A model generated the notes under the pieces. The model did no database searches. It saw only the letters and a list, made by a program, of their open reading frames with translations, and was not told where the DNA came from. A DNA stretch of 64,000 nt from Psychrobacillus antarcticus (GTDB lineage Bacteria; Bacillota; Bacilli; Bacillales_A; Planococcaceae), in contig NZ_JAIZDB010000025.1 of the NCBI RefSeq assembly GCF_029533155.1, positions 1-64,000 of the forward strand, in the 5' to 3' direction. Positions 55,430 to 64,000 of this stretch are shown here, piece by piece; the first letter of the stretch is position 1, and the number at the start of each line of letters is the position of its first letter. The translations under genes and the position numbers were made by a program.

Positions 55430-57430
55430 GTGATTTATGTGAAGATATTATTTCAAATTCTAATTATTTCTGGCTTCATCTTTTTTGTAAGTGGCCGTTT
55501 GATGGGTTCGCAAATTAACCTGATCAAACGACTTTTGGCAGTTTTTATAAGTGTGTTCTTTACTTCCTTTGTCTATTGGTATGCCTACTTACGTGGAACA
55601 GATTTCATGTCGGAAAGTTTTGTATACACCTTTATGGACGTCCGAACTATTGTATGGATTGGAAGTATGTTATTAATATCTATGTTACTTTACCTTTTCT
55701 TTGAACTATTTGACCCTATGGCTATTGGAGATAAGGGGCAAAGAGTATCAGGGAATAAGTCAATATGGATTCGCCTACGTAATCAATGGCGTGGTCAGAG
55801 AAGGTTGAGACAAGTGGTTCAAATTGCAATGAAAAATGGTATTTCTCGAACGATTAAATACTCTAAATTAAAAGAAAGTGAGCGTGAACTCGCTAAAGCA
55901 TTAAAAGATACTTTGGAGCAATCTGGTGGTGTTTTTGTAAAGTTTGGTCAAGTTCTGTCTACAAGGAGTGATATTTTACCTGCAGCTTTCGTAAAAGAAT
56001 TAGAATCACTTCAGCAACATGTTAGGCCGTTAACAAATGAACAAGTAAATTCTATTTTAGTAAAATATCTCCCCTATAAATTGGAGGACATGTTTGCTGA
56101 GTTCGATTTAACACCTATCGCCTCTGCATCAATAGGTCAAGTACATAAAGCGATTCTTCGGTCAAACAATAAAGAAGTGGTAGTGAAAATTTTACGACCT
56201 GATATAAAAGACATTATGCGAGATGATTTAAATATATTGGTAGATTTTGCTACGTGGTTCTCTGAAAAATCAGCATGGGCTGAAAAGCTTGGCTTTCGTG
56301 AGCTTGCAATAGGATTTGCGGAAAATCTAAGAGAAGAAGTTGATTTTGAAATTGAAATGCGAAATGCGCTTCAAGTAACAACAGCCTTAAAAGGTAGTTC
56401 GTATAAAGTGAAAATACCTCATATATATACTGAACTAAGTAATGATCATTTAATCGTGTTTGAATATGTTCATGGACAAAGTGTAGCAAATGGAGATACA
56501 CTTTTCAGTTCGCTAGGAACAGACAGAGAACAATTTGCCAGGACTGTCTTATATTCGTTTTTTGATCAGCTACTGTATTCTGGCATTTTCCATGCGGATC
56601 CGCACCCCGGCAATATCTTTATAGATGATGTTGACGGGACTCCTATTTTCTTAGATTTTGGAGCTGTGGGCCGTTTAGCTAAACCTCAGCAGGAAGGTTT
56701 GAAGTTATTTTTATTAGGCATTCAACATAATGATTCGGATATATTATTTGATGCACTTTCTCTATTGGTGGAGGATGTAGATCATATTGAGCGTGACAAA
56801 TTGGAACATGCTATGGCGCAATTATTATTAAGAATCTCTTATATTTCGCATATTCCTACCGAGGAACTGATTCTTGCATTTTTTGAAGTGGTCAATAAAT
56901 TCGGGTTATCTTTCTATCCATCCGTAGGAATTGCACTAAGAGCTTTAGTCACACTCGACGGTACATTACACATGATAAAAAGTGACTTTGATATTTTTAA
57001 TGAAGCAAAAGAATATTCTACTGAATATATGGCTTCGTTATGGAAAAAACCATTCAAGGAACCAAAACAGACCTTCGAACGTTTGGAAGAGGAATTTGCT
57101 TTACTTTTACCTACCATACGGAAAATACCAAGACGAGTGGATCATCTCATTCAACGAGTGGAAAGTGGAAAAATAACATTGCATCATGATATTTTTTCGG
57201 ATAAGAGTAATTCCATGTTTATCACGCAATTATTTTCCCGATTCGTCTTATTAATGGTCGGCATTACCTTTGGAATAATATCGGTTGCATTATTAGCGAT
57301 TGGACAATTTATAGAAGCAGAATTTGCAGTTTATATGAACACTGCTGCGTATGTTGGATTATTTTTATGTGCAGTATTACTCGTACGACTATCTATACAG
57401 GCTATACGATTATTGAAAAGTGAGAAGTAA
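55430..57430 (+). CDS. ABC1/UbiB-family atypical kinase with membrane anchors
   Basis: 666 residues. N-terminal three membrane helices (about 5-22, 33-52, 73-95), then the ADCK/UbiB core with FVKFGQVLSTRSDILP (KxGQ motif), SIGQVHKAIL, VVVKILRP, HADPHPGNIF and FLDFGAVGRL; two membrane helices at the end. UbiB proteins are ATP-binding proteins supporting quinone biosynthesis or lipid handling; here menaquinone is the likely relevant quinone. The extra N-terminal helices are unlike the short UbiB type. GTG start with AAAGGGG. Confidence 0.9.
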   Translation: MIYVKILFQILIISGFIFFVSGRLMGSQINLIKRLLAVFISVFFTSFVYWYAYLRGTDFMSESFVYTFMDVRTIVWIGSMLLISMLLYLFFELFDPMAIGDKGQRVSGNKSIWIRLRNQWRGQRRLRQVVQIAMKNGISRTIKYSKLKESERELAKALKDTLEQSGGVFVKFGQVLSTRSDILPAAFVKELESLQQHVRPLTNEQVNSILVKYLPYKLEDMFAEFDLTPIASASIGQVHKAILRSNNKEVVVKILRPDIKDIMRDDLNILVDFATWFSEKSAWAEKLGFRELAIGFAENLREEVDFEIEMRNALQVTTALKGSSYKVKIPHIYTELSNDHLIVFEYVHGQSVANGDTLFSSLGTDREQFARTVLYSFFDQLLYSGIFHADPHPGNIFIDDVDGTPIFLDFGAVGRLAKPQQEGLKLFLLGIQHNDSDILFDALSLLVEDVDHIERDKLEHAMAQLLLRISYISHIPTEELILAFFEVVNKFGLSFYPSVGIALRALVTLDGTLHMIKSDFDIFNEAKEYSTEYMASLWKKPFKEPKQTFERLEEEFALLLPTIRKIPRRVDHLIQRVESGKITLHHDIFSDKSNSMFITQLFSRFVLLMVGITFGIISVALLAIGQFIEAEFAVYMNTAAYVGLFLCAVLLVRLSIQAIRLLKSEK

Positions 57431-57444
57431 TCTTAAATAGAAAA

Positions 57445-57487
57445 GCACAACCCCCATTTCCATTTTGAAGTGGGGGTTGTGTTTTTA
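57445..57487. terminator. Terminator between UbiB-like and the minus-strand gene
   Basis: CACAACCCCCA / TGGGGGTTGTG strong stem with TTTTT on the right and AAAA on the left; serves both converging genes. Confidence 0.93.
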
Positions 57488-57497
57488 AAATACCATA

Positions 57498-58100
57498 TTA
57501 TTTAGTTGTCAAAGCAGGATGCTCCCAGTAGCTATCTGCAACTGCTGAGAGATTTTCTGGATGGAAGTTATTAAAGTTTATTTTAATTAATGTTTCTCTG
57601 CTCATTAGCACTACCATAACATCATCAATTTCCACATTGCCGTAACGATCTGTGAGTGGGGCTTGTACGATTAAGGTAGCTTGAGTAACTTCTTCTTGTG
57701 ACTTCATAGCCTTCATAAATTCTACTGTATTGTTCAACATAGAACGTTTTAAGGATTCAGCAGAGGCAAACTTTTCTTCCAGCGCTATTGTTTCGACTAC
57801 ACCACTTTCAAATCTCGAGGAAAGCACAGCATTTTCCTTTTCTATATTCGTTGTTCCAAAATTGGTCATAATTATTTCCGCAGCAATTACTTCGGGAGTT
57901 TTGTTGCTTTGTGCCATTTTTTCTTTTAGCTCTTCTTTAGCCATTTTCTTGTAAAAGGGTGAGTTCGAAGCGTTGACTATATTTGTTTCTGGTTTTCCAG
58001 TATGATCAATTATATTTATTAAAATCACTATTCCTATAAATAATAGACACAAAAGAAAGCCCCATCGTTGGTAAAAAGGTTGCTGCGTATGATCTGCCAA
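57498..58100 (-). CDS. Membrane-anchored hypothetical protein
   Basis: 200 residues: one N-terminal membrane helix (about 13-31, WGFLLCLLFIGIVILINII) and an extracytoplasmic domain of mixed helices and strands. Not recognised. AAAGGAGA precedes the ATG on the minus strand. Confidence 0.6.
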   Translation of the reverse strand: MADHTQQPFYQRWGFLLCLLFIGIVILINIIDHTGKPETNIVNASNSPFYKKMAKEELKEKMAQSNKTPEVIAAEIIMTNFGTTNIEKENAVLSSRFESGVVETIALEEKFASAESLKRSMLNNTVEFMKAMKSQEEVTQATLIVQAPLTDRYGNVEIDDVMVVLMSRETLIKINFNNFHPENLSAVADSYWEHPALTTK

Positions 58101-58256
58101 AGTAAATCTCCTTTCGTAATTGGAACGTATCTACTAGTTTATGCAGACTGGAAAGTAAAATATGTCTTAATAAATGCTCCAGATTACTAAAGTTGAATAA
58201 TACAGGTATACTATTTACCGTGAGAAGATATTATTTACGAAATGGAGTCGGTATAA

Positions 58257-58736
58257 TTGTATAGAACAGTAAATGATTTTATAGCAGATTGGTCTGTTGC
58301 AGCAGAGGGAACGCTTAGAGTTCTCCAATCATTATCTGATGAAAAATTAGATCAAGCAATCGTAGAAGGACATAGCACGCTTGGTTGGATTGGGTGGCAT
58401 CTTGCAACGAGTCCAGCATTTTTTGCAGGTTTAGTAGGATTAGATGTAAACTCAGCAATTGAGGAGAAAAAAGAACAAGTTAAAGTAATTGATATTGTAG
58501 AAACATATAAAAGAATTGTGGAAGCTGTAAAGCGTGAAGCAGAAAGCAATCTAACAGATGAGAAAATGGTTGAGAAGATTGAAAGCTTTGCAGGAGAAAC
58601 AACTAGAGGAGCTTTGCTACGTGGGCTTATCGATCATCAAACTCACCACCGCGGTCAAATGACTGTACTCCTTCGCCAAGCCGGACTTCCTGTGCCTGGT
58701 GTAATGGGGCCAACAAAAGAACAACAACAGGGATAA
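58257..58736 (+). CDS. DinB-family protein
   Basis: 159-residue four-helix-bundle protein of the DinB/YfiT type: GWIGWHLATSP gives the first metal His, and DHQTHHRGQMTVLLRQAGLPVPGVMGP the other two. These are nickel/zinc-dependent putative thiol transferases, often stress-linked. TTG start with GGAG 9 bases upstream. Single gene. Confidence 0.85.
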   Translation: MYRTVNDFIADWSVAAEGTLRVLQSLSDEKLDQAIVEGHSTLGWIGWHLATSPAFFAGLVGLDVNSAIEEKKEQVKVIDIVETYKRIVEAVKREAESNLTDEKMVEKIESFAGETTRGALLRGLIDHQTHHRGQMTVLLRQAGLPVPGVMGPTKEQQQG

Positions 58737-58747
58737 TCGAGTCCAAT

Positions 58748-58793
58748 AAAAAAGTGTCGGCAGAGGGAAATTCCCTTCACAGACACTTTTTTA
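58748..58793 (+). terminator. Terminator after the DinB gene
   Basis: AAAAAAGTGTC...AGGGAA/TTCCCT...GACACTTTTTT. Repeat copy B starts directly in its T-run. Confidence 0.93.
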
Positions 58794-58890
58794 AAAGGTA
58801 AGTATATAGAAATACAGCATGAACATTGATTTTACAGAACTTTTAAAGAATGAATAGTACTATTGATCCGTTACATGTGGAGAACAAAGG
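58792..58890 (+). repeat. Terminator-anchored interspersed repeat, copy B (decayed)
   Basis: TTAAAAGGTAAGTATATAGAAATACAGCATGAACA...TACAGAACTTTTAAAGAATGAATAGTACTATTGATCCGTTACATGTGGA matches the left third of copy C. The rest is lost or scrambled (a GCCACGTCC...GTGGCAACGCC hairpin follows to about 58920). Confidence 0.8.
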
Positions 58891-58924
58891 CTAAGGGCGC
58901 CACGTCCTGTGGCAACGCCTCTAT

Positions 58925-59275
58925 TAAGTGAGAGTACTCAACAAAAAAGATATAGCTTAGCTTATCGCCTGATAACAATAATATTGGTTAAAGTTAATAA
59001 GTTAAAAGTTAATATAGTGATACATTCATCTTTTAATTTAGAAATTTTATGTTGAAATGAGGATGAAAAAAAGCAGGTTCTTTTATTCAAGTGGAAATAA
59101 AGAGAAATAGTAAGTGTTCACTAATAAATAATTGAGATTGCGAACGAAATTGCCTCTTCGTGAGCTTCTACTATGAATAGGAATGGTTCTTTTCTCTAGT
59201 TACCCAAAAATGTACTTACCTGTTTCTAAAAGTTGTAGAAGGGCGTAGGACAGTCAATGGCCATAAGATTACCGA
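58925..59275. other. Spacer between repeat copies
   Basis: AT-rich, no gene seen, no frame with a ribosome site, no hairpin worth listing. Confidence 0.4.
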
Positions 59276-59320
59276 GAAAAAAAGATGCTAGTCGTGACTT
59301 CAGTCACGACTAGCATCTTT
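59276..59320 (-). terminator. Long perfect hairpin (minus-strand terminator type)
   Basis: AAAGATGCTAGTCGTGACT-TC-AGTCACGACTAGCATCTTT, 19 bp without mismatch. The A-run on the left is a T-run for leftward transcription, but no leftward gene precedes it. Confidence 0.6.
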
Positions 59321-59401
59321 AAAAAATAATACGGTAATTATATAGCAATAAGTCCGTCCAAAGTCCTTAGAAAACAGTAGAAATTGGTTTAGAACCTAAA
59401 G

Positions 59402-59430
59402 GACCGGGCATCTTTTTTGCCCGGTTTTTC
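59402..59430 (+). terminator. CCGGGC/GCCCGG terminator, first copy
   Basis: GACCGGGC-ATCTTTTTT-GCCCGG-TTTTTC. The same element occurs at 59907-59938. Repeat copy C starts in its T-run. Confidence 0.8.
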
Positions 59431-59642
59431 TTAAAAGATAAGAAAGTATATAAAAATACAGCATGAACACTAGTTTTACAGAACTTTTAAGAATGCATAA
59501 TACTACTGATTTCCGTTACATGTGGACGCTTTCCGCGGGCGAGGCCGAGCCTCCTCGTACGCTGCCTGCGGGGTCTCGACTTTCTCGCTGTTCCCGCTGG
59601 AGTCGCCACATTCCACTACAATCAATTAAATGAGTAGTACTC
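59431..59642 (+). repeat. Terminator-anchored interspersed repeat, copy C (complete)
   Basis: TTAAAAGATAAGAAAGTATATAAAAATACAGCATGAAC..., GC-rich centre (GTGGACGCTTTCCGCGGG...GGAGTCGCCAC) and TCAATTAAATGAGTAGTACT. Same end sequences as copy A; centre differs. About 210 bases. Confidence 0.85.
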
Positions 59643-59751
59643 CACTAGTAGATCTGCATAGCCTATCGCTTTGATGATAAGCGTATGCAAAGTTACTAGA
59701 GGGGTAAAACGGACTCTTGAATTAGGGGTAGTATTATATAAAGTGGACCTA

Positions 59752-59879
59752 GTTGATTGGAGCGCAGAGCGGCGACTCCAGTGGGAACAGCGCGAGCTGA
59801 AGACCCTGGACTGAGCGTAAGCGAGGGAAGCGGCTGAAGCCGTGCCCACGGAAAGCGTCCGCTCGTAGCGGAAATCAAC
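59752..59879 (-). repeat. 128-bp GC-rich repeat, copy E
   Basis: GTTGATTGGAGCGCAGAGC...GCGGAAATCAAC; 7-bp inverted ends GTTGATT/AATCAAC. Reverse complement of copy D with about five differences. Inverted orientation 7.4 kb from D. Confidence 0.9.
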
Positions 59880-59906
59880 GGCATATCTACGTTTTTATTT
59901 TTAGAG

Positions 59907-59938
59907 GACCGGGCGTTTTTTTGCCCGGTTTTTCTTAT
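59907..59938 (+). terminator. CCGGGC/GCCCGG terminator, second copy
   Basis: GGACCGGGC-GTTTTTTT-GCCCGG-TTTTTCTT. Located 27 bases after repeat E and touching the stop of the S9 peptidase gene. Oriented +, so it does not end that gene's own transcript efficiently. Confidence 0.8.
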
Positions 59939-61726
59939 TTAAATAAAACGATCTAAGAATTCCAACAGTTTACCATATACCAATATTTCATTTTGTTTTT
60001 TCGAAAAGCCATGACCTTCATCTGGTAGTACTATATATTCTACATCTCTGCCTTTTTCCTTTAGAGCTGCGACAATTTGGTCAGATTCTTTTTGTACAAC
60101 CCGGGGATCATTTGCTCCTTGGATAACAAGCATAGGTTTTGTCATTCCATCTAAATAAGTAATAGGGGAGTCCTCTATAAACTTCTCCTTATCTTTTACT
60201 GGGTCACCTACCCATTGAATCATGAACGGCTTCCAAAACTCGGGCACTGATTCTACAAAGGAGAATAGATTACTTGGACCAAATATATCTACTACTGCCT
60301 TGAAGTACTCAGCATGACGTCCATGAAGTAAAAGGGACATATAACCACCATAACTACCACCAAGGAGGAGAATTTTATCTCTGTCCACATATCCTTCTTT
60401 TATCAACCATTCTAAGCCTTCGATATTATCGAGACGTGGGCCATGCCCCCAGTCTCCTTCCACTAATTTCATGAACTTTAAACCATAGTTAGAAGAACCA
60501 CGGAAGTTTGGAGCGAAAATGGAATACCCTCTATTGAGGAGGAATTGGAACATCGAACGAAACCATTTTCTCTCCAAGGATTGAGGACCACCATGTGGCC
60601 ATAGAATGACATGACCATTGGAAAATTCTTCTTTAGCTTTGAATAGTAGAGCTTCAATTTCTAGACCATCAAAAGATGGGTAAGTTACAACAGTTGGTTC
60701 TACCAGCATCTCTTCTGAAACCCCTGGAATACGGAATTGAGTTAATTCCTCCCAAGATTCACCTTTATCTCTTGAAACGAATATATTATTTGGTCTTGTA
60801 GAAGTACGTCCTTGAATATATAGATTACCAGTAGGCATAACTATTACTTTCTCAAGGACAGTTGTCGGTGTTTTAACATTGTTTAGTTCTTCATTTTTAA
60901 GATGGTATTCATAAAAACGATCTTCTACTCCATATGAACCAACTATATAGAGGCTATCTGTTTTCTCAGAAAAATGGATACTAGAAAAATCTTCATTCTG
61001 GATTTCTAACACTTTCATAAATTCCTTTGCTTCTATGTCAAACTTTGCTAAATAGGTTAAATCTGCATTATAGTTTGTTAAAAAATAGACTTCTGACTCG
61101 GAGGTGTAGAGCACTTCTGAAACCGTATGCTGTTCTTTCGTCTCAGGAGTTAGTGAAAGAATCTCGTCACCGATATGGATATAAGCTAAAGAGTGTGTAT
61201 TTCCAAATTGCTTACTTGACACAAATGATTTTTCTTTGGAAGAAAAAGCTTCGATAGAGGTAGGGGCAATACTTCCTTCAAGTAAAATTTTGTCTTCTCC
61301 AGTTTCTATATCATACAAATGACTATTAAGATACGTTGGATTTCCTATTGTTGTGGAATAGTACAGACGTTTACCATCATTCGACAAATAGTTGAAGAAA
61401 TGACGTTCTCCCTCTTTACTACGGAGTGAAACAAGTTTTCCGCCTTGAGGAGAAAGAGCATACATTTGTGTATTTTCATCACCGTCTGTATCAAAACCAG
61501 CAACCATAAACTCACCAGTTTTAGCGTACGTTAAAAAGTCTACACTTTGATTATTAAACGTAAGTGGGTATGGAAATTGACTTGGTAAATCCATTCCCCA
61601 TATGTTAAAGTGACCGTTCAAGTTGCTACTAATAACAAGTTGTTTTTCATCAGGACTAACCGTGAAATTTTCTACAGTTAATGTTTGAAAAAATTGCTCT
61701 ACTTCTGGCTTTTCGAATTTTACCAT
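59939..61726 (-). CDS. S9 family (prolyl oligopeptidase-like) peptidase
   Basis: 595 residues: N-terminal beta-propeller-like half (about 1-340) and a C-terminal alpha/beta hydrolase with nucleophile Ser in GGSYGGYMS, Asp in GANDPRVVQ and His in DEGHGF. Acylaminoacyl/dipeptidyl peptidase type, cytosolic (no signal). ATG 61732 abuts the GGGGA site, ATG 61726 is 8 bases away and is chosen. Peptide catabolism is the likely role. Confidence 0.9.
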   Translation of the reverse strand: MVKFEKPEVEQFFQTLTVENFTVSPDEKQLVISSNLNGHFNIWGMDLPSQFPYPLTFNNQSVDFLTYAKTGEFMVAGFDTDGDENTQMYALSPQGGKLVSLRSKEGERHFFNYLSNDGKRLYYSTTIGNPTYLNSHLYDIETGEDKILLEGSIAPTSIEAFSSKEKSFVSSKQFGNTHSLAYIHIGDEILSLTPETKEQHTVSEVLYTSESEVYFLTNYNADLTYLAKFDIEAKEFMKVLEIQNEDFSSIHFSEKTDSLYIVGSYGVEDRFYEYHLKNEELNNVKTPTTVLEKVIVMPTGNLYIQGRTSTRPNNIFVSRDKGESWEELTQFRIPGVSEEMLVEPTVVTYPSFDGLEIEALLFKAKEEFSNGHVILWPHGGPQSLERKWFRSMFQFLLNRGYSIFAPNFRGSSNYGLKFMKLVEGDWGHGPRLDNIEGLEWLIKEGYVDRDKILLLGGSYGGYMSLLLHGRHAEYFKAVVDIFGPSNLFSFVESVPEFWKPFMIQWVGDPVKDKEKFIEDSPITYLDGMTKPMLVIQGANDPRVVQKESDQIVAALKEKGRDVEYIVLPDEGHGFSKKQNEILVYGKLLEFLDRFI

Positions 61727-62033
61727 TTCCATTCCCCAATTCTATTAAGATTTTTATATTTTATCATAAAAAACAGTTAATTATGGGTAATTTAACTAAA
61801 TATTTATTGTAATCTAAATATTAATAATGCGTAAAAAAAGTTCCTATGAGACGAGAGTTGAATCCTCCTCAAGTATTTTTGGACAGAAAATAGACATGCT
61901 TTTCAGCTCACTTTGGTTATTTTTTACACGTGTGCTTTCCATTAATAGACAGATATTGTGGTGTGCAGAACAGACAAGTGGAAAAGAATTACTTATTACG
62001 TTTTGCTGCTTGATCTTTTGAAAATGGTATATT
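61727..62033. other. Gap between S9 peptidase and the SgrR-like gene
   Basis: AT-rich 307 bases that should hold the S9 promoter on the minus strand and the end of the SgrR-like transcript. A 64-codon + frame (61827-62021) has no ribosome site and is not called. No hairpin terminator seen after the SgrR-like gene. Confidence 0.45.
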
Positions 62034-63686
62034 TTATTCTCTAATTTCCGGTCGTACCCATAATTTCGAAAAGTCCACATACCCAAAATGTTTCATATTA
62101 ATATTCATCAAATCTGCTGAGAATGGGATTTGCCGTTTAGAATAGTACAGCGGGATTAGGATGGAGTTTTCAATAAGTGTTTTTTCGATAGTTAAGTTTA
62201 AATCTGTCCAATCCTGAAACGGTGTATTGGAATATTCGGTCAAATGATCTCTTATATTTACTTCTCTATTTACTATTTCTGCTAATGAGGAATGCCCATT
62301 TTGAAGAAAAGAGAAAAAGGAAAAATTTTGATTCATTTCGAAGACTTCCCCGTGTATAAAAAGGTCAACCTGTTCATTATCGCTAGTTTTTCCAATTGTA
62401 TCTTTAAATGACACCCACTTTAACTCGATAGGAATGCCCTCTTTTTGCAATATATCTTTTAACCACAAAGTTGTATTTTCTGTATAATTTACTATTTTCA
62501 AAACAAGTGGTTTCGTAAATTCAGGCTTTTTCACTTTGGGTATTTTATATATTTTGCTTTGTCCGATTAGGCAACCTTGATGATTCGGAGAGTATCGGCA
62601 ATCTACTTGGCTTATTTCATGACGATATTTTGATATTATATAGTGTATATAATCGCGTACTTCCTTTTGCTGGATAGCAGTGTTTCTATAAGTGTTCATT
62701 AGCACTACTCCAAAGCCAGAATCACTGTCTACAGCAAACGTCTGGTCGTCTTTTTTAACTACTGATGAACGATAAACGACGTCATAATCCTTTGGTACTT
62801 GTACGAATTCTACTGCATCTAGTAACGCTCTTTCCCCGTAATAATCTTTAAAGGCCAGTATGACAGTTTTCTGTTCATTATTCTCTTGGACGTAAAAACT
62901 TCCTGTTCCGTATAGATGATTTTCAGTTTCTTTATAAATACTAGCATTTATCGAACCAAGCATTTGTAAAAAATAACTACAACTGCAAGAGAAGTTAATA
63001 TCTATTACTAATGATGTTACTGCAACTATTTTTTTTACTGGCTTCCACAGATTTTGATAAAAGGGATGATTCTGCAGCTTTTCTAAACAGTTAACTACAA
63101 TATCTGCAGTTAAAACGGAGCCATCATGAAATTTAATATCTTTCTTCAAATAAATCCGAATCCTGTTATTTTGCAAGTCCCAGCTATGTGAAAGTTCGGG
63201 GGAGACAACCCCATTTTCGTCAATCGATACTAACCGGTTAAAAATTGTTGCTACTATATTGGCACTATGTACATCCGCAGCTTCTAAGGGATGGATCGTC
63301 AAAAAAGGATTTTTTCGTGGCACAATCAGCTTGTCTTTCGTACTTTGAACATAACCAAATTTGGAGCTGAATTTTTTCAACAATCGCAATTTACTATCAG
63401 TTGACCAGTCCCATAATAAATACTTACTACTAATTTCAACAGGTTGCTCATCAATTATCTTCATGAGATTGTCCTCGAAAATAGCTTCCACATTTTTTAA
63501 CCAATGTAGATTTGAAATATTACCCCTACCACGACCGGAAGTAAACGTTAGCCAACAATCCGTAGACCATTTTTGAATGTATCGTGTCGTTTGCTTTGAA
63601 CTTATTTGGAGTAAATCAGCTATTTCGATCTGTTTGATTGGTCCAGATGAGATGGCTTTCCATAAAGTTAGTAAATGCTTATCCAT
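62034..63686 (-). CDS. SgrR-type regulator (HTH plus solute-binding domain)
   Basis: 550 residues: an N-terminal winged helix (about 1-90, ADLLQISSKQTTRYIQKW) followed by an SBP_bac_5 type solute-binding domain (IHPLEAADVHSANIVATIFNRL, YLKKDIKFHDGSVLTADIVVNCLE). This is the SgrR-like architecture, thought to sense a ligand in the cytosol. Divergent from an MFS transporter (96-base gap), its probable target. AAGGAGG on the minus strand precedes the start. Confidence 0.85.
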   Translation of the reverse strand: MDKHLLTLWKAISSGPIKQIEIADLLQISSKQTTRYIQKWSTDCWLTFTSGRGRGNISNLHWLKNVEAIFEDNLMKIIDEQPVEISSKYLLWDWSTDSKLRLLKKFSSKFGYVQSTKDKLIVPRKNPFLTIHPLEAADVHSANIVATIFNRLVSIDENGVVSPELSHSWDLQNNRIRIYLKKDIKFHDGSVLTADIVVNCLEKLQNHPFYQNLWKPVKKIVAVTSLVIDINFSCSCSYFLQMLGSINASIYKETENHLYGTGSFYVQENNEQKTVILAFKDYYGERALLDAVEFVQVPKDYDVVYRSSVVKKDDQTFAVDSDSGFGVVLMNTYRNTAIQQKEVRDYIHYIISKYRHEISQVDCRYSPNHQGCLIGQSKIYKIPKVKKPEFTKPLVLKIVNYTENTTLWLKDILQKEGIPIELKWVSFKDTIGKTSDNEQVDLFIHGEVFEMNQNFSFFSFLQNGHSSLAEIVNREVNIRDHLTEYSNTPFQDWTDLNLTIEKTLIENSILIPLYYSKRQIPFSADLMNINMKHFGYVDFSKLWVRPEIRE

Positions 63687-63782
63687 TGAAACCTCCTTAA
63701 AAGAGGACGTAATAATATAATCTGTCTATTTAATAAATATTAAGTCTACTTTAATATACATAAGACAAGGAGGGGTGACAAT

Positions 63783-64000
63783 ATGAAATGGAAAAACTAT
63801 CCACGGAATATTAAAGTTCGCTTAATTACATCTTTTTTTAATCGCGCAGTATCGTCTGCGGTAATGCCATTCATGGCATTATTTTTTGCCCAAGAAACGA
63901 ACAAAGTTTGGGCGGGGGTCTTTTTAATATGTACTGTTTTCATTAGCTTTTTTGTAAATTTAGTTGGTGGTTACATTTCCGATCGATTTCCAAGGAAGCG
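63783..64000 (+). CDS. MFS transporter, N-terminal part (cut by window end)
   Basis: First 72 codons seen: positive N-terminus (KWKNYPRNIKVRL), helix 1 (SFFNRAVSSAVMPFMALFFA), helix 2 and motif A GGYISDRFPRK. Typical of 12-helix major facilitator efflux pumps. ATG preceded by AAGGAGGGGTG. Faces the SgrR-like gene. Confidence 0.85.
   Translation, partial: MKWKNYPRNIKVRLITSFFNRAVSSAVMPFMALFFAQETNKVWAGVFLICTVFISFFVNLVGGYISDRFPRK

Noticed and set aside
59622-59884. Minus-strand frames near 59.7 kb
   Set aside because: They are translations of the GC-rich 128-bp repeat; no ribosome site.
52117-59938. CRISPR array or insertion sequence as explanation of the repeats
   Set aside because: Copies are few, irregularly spaced and in both orientations; no transposase frame and no spacer pattern.
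61827-62021. 64-codon + frame between the S9 and SgrR-like genes
   Set aside because: No ribosome site, no recognisable protein, in an AT-rich promoter gap.
1-64000. tRNA or rRNA genes
   Set aside because: No cloverleaf with conserved GGTTCRA-type arm or rRNA signature was found by reading; a tRNAscan run would be decisive.

Overview
The window reads as a chromosomal segment of a low-GC, endospore-forming Firmicute. Gene content and order (nusB-folD-xseA-xseB-ispA-dxs-tlyA-argR-recN-spoIVB-spo0A, then the bkd cluster) follow the Bacillus subtilis yqi/spo0A region. The proteins, a MetRS2/Lsa pair and the interspersed GC-rich repeats suggest a member of Planococcaceae/Caryophanaceae such as Psychrobacillus, Lysinibacillus or a relative. 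That assignment is inference. No rRNA, tRNA or CRISPR array was recognised.

1-11 kb: housekeeping and sporulation genes in tight array on the + strand (transcription antitermination, one-carbon metabolism, exonuclease VII, isoprenoid precursors, rRNA methylation, arginine repressor, RecN, SpoIVB protease, Spo0A). spo0A has a SigH-like promoter and 0A boxes. 11-22 kb: FapA-like protein, a GDPD, a DUF2627 protein, then branched-chain amino acid catabolism (bkdR, bcd, lpdV, bkdAA, bkdAB, bkdB). ptb and buk are missing from this cluster, and the BkdR AAA+ domain has lost its sigma-54 contact loop. 22-31 kb: sparse, accessory region with a YesK-like protein, a decayed group II intron, a PP2C-like phosphatase, an LLM oxidoreductase, a YolD-like gene under a LexA box, and single small enzymes.

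31-41 kb: citR/citA, a small membrane protein, an amidohydrolase, methyltransferases, a toxin-antitoxin-like pair, and a Fur-controlled siderophore ABC operon. That operon is flanked by direct copies of the antitoxin-like HTH gene. A shrunken second copy of the citA-to-small-membrane-protein segment also lies beside it. 41-45 kb: an Lsa-type ABC-F ribosome protection gene behind a candidate attenuator, and a T-box-controlled second-type methionyl-tRNA synthetase. 45-48 kb: three minus-strand membrane/lipid-like genes (DoxX-like, DUF4166, YndJ). 49-52 kb: manganese ABC transporter with a MntR box and mntR.

52-60 kb: SDR/TetR pair, small proteins, a UbiB-family kinase, DinB protein, and at least five copies of two interspersed repeat families. 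One family starts directly at the U-tract of intrinsic terminators. 60-64 kb: an S9 peptidase, and an SgrR-like regulator divergent from an MFS transporter cut by the window end.

No clearly undescribed multi-gene system was seen. The best leads are the terminator-anchored repeat family, the HTH direct repeats framing the siderophore operon, and the degenerate BkdR.
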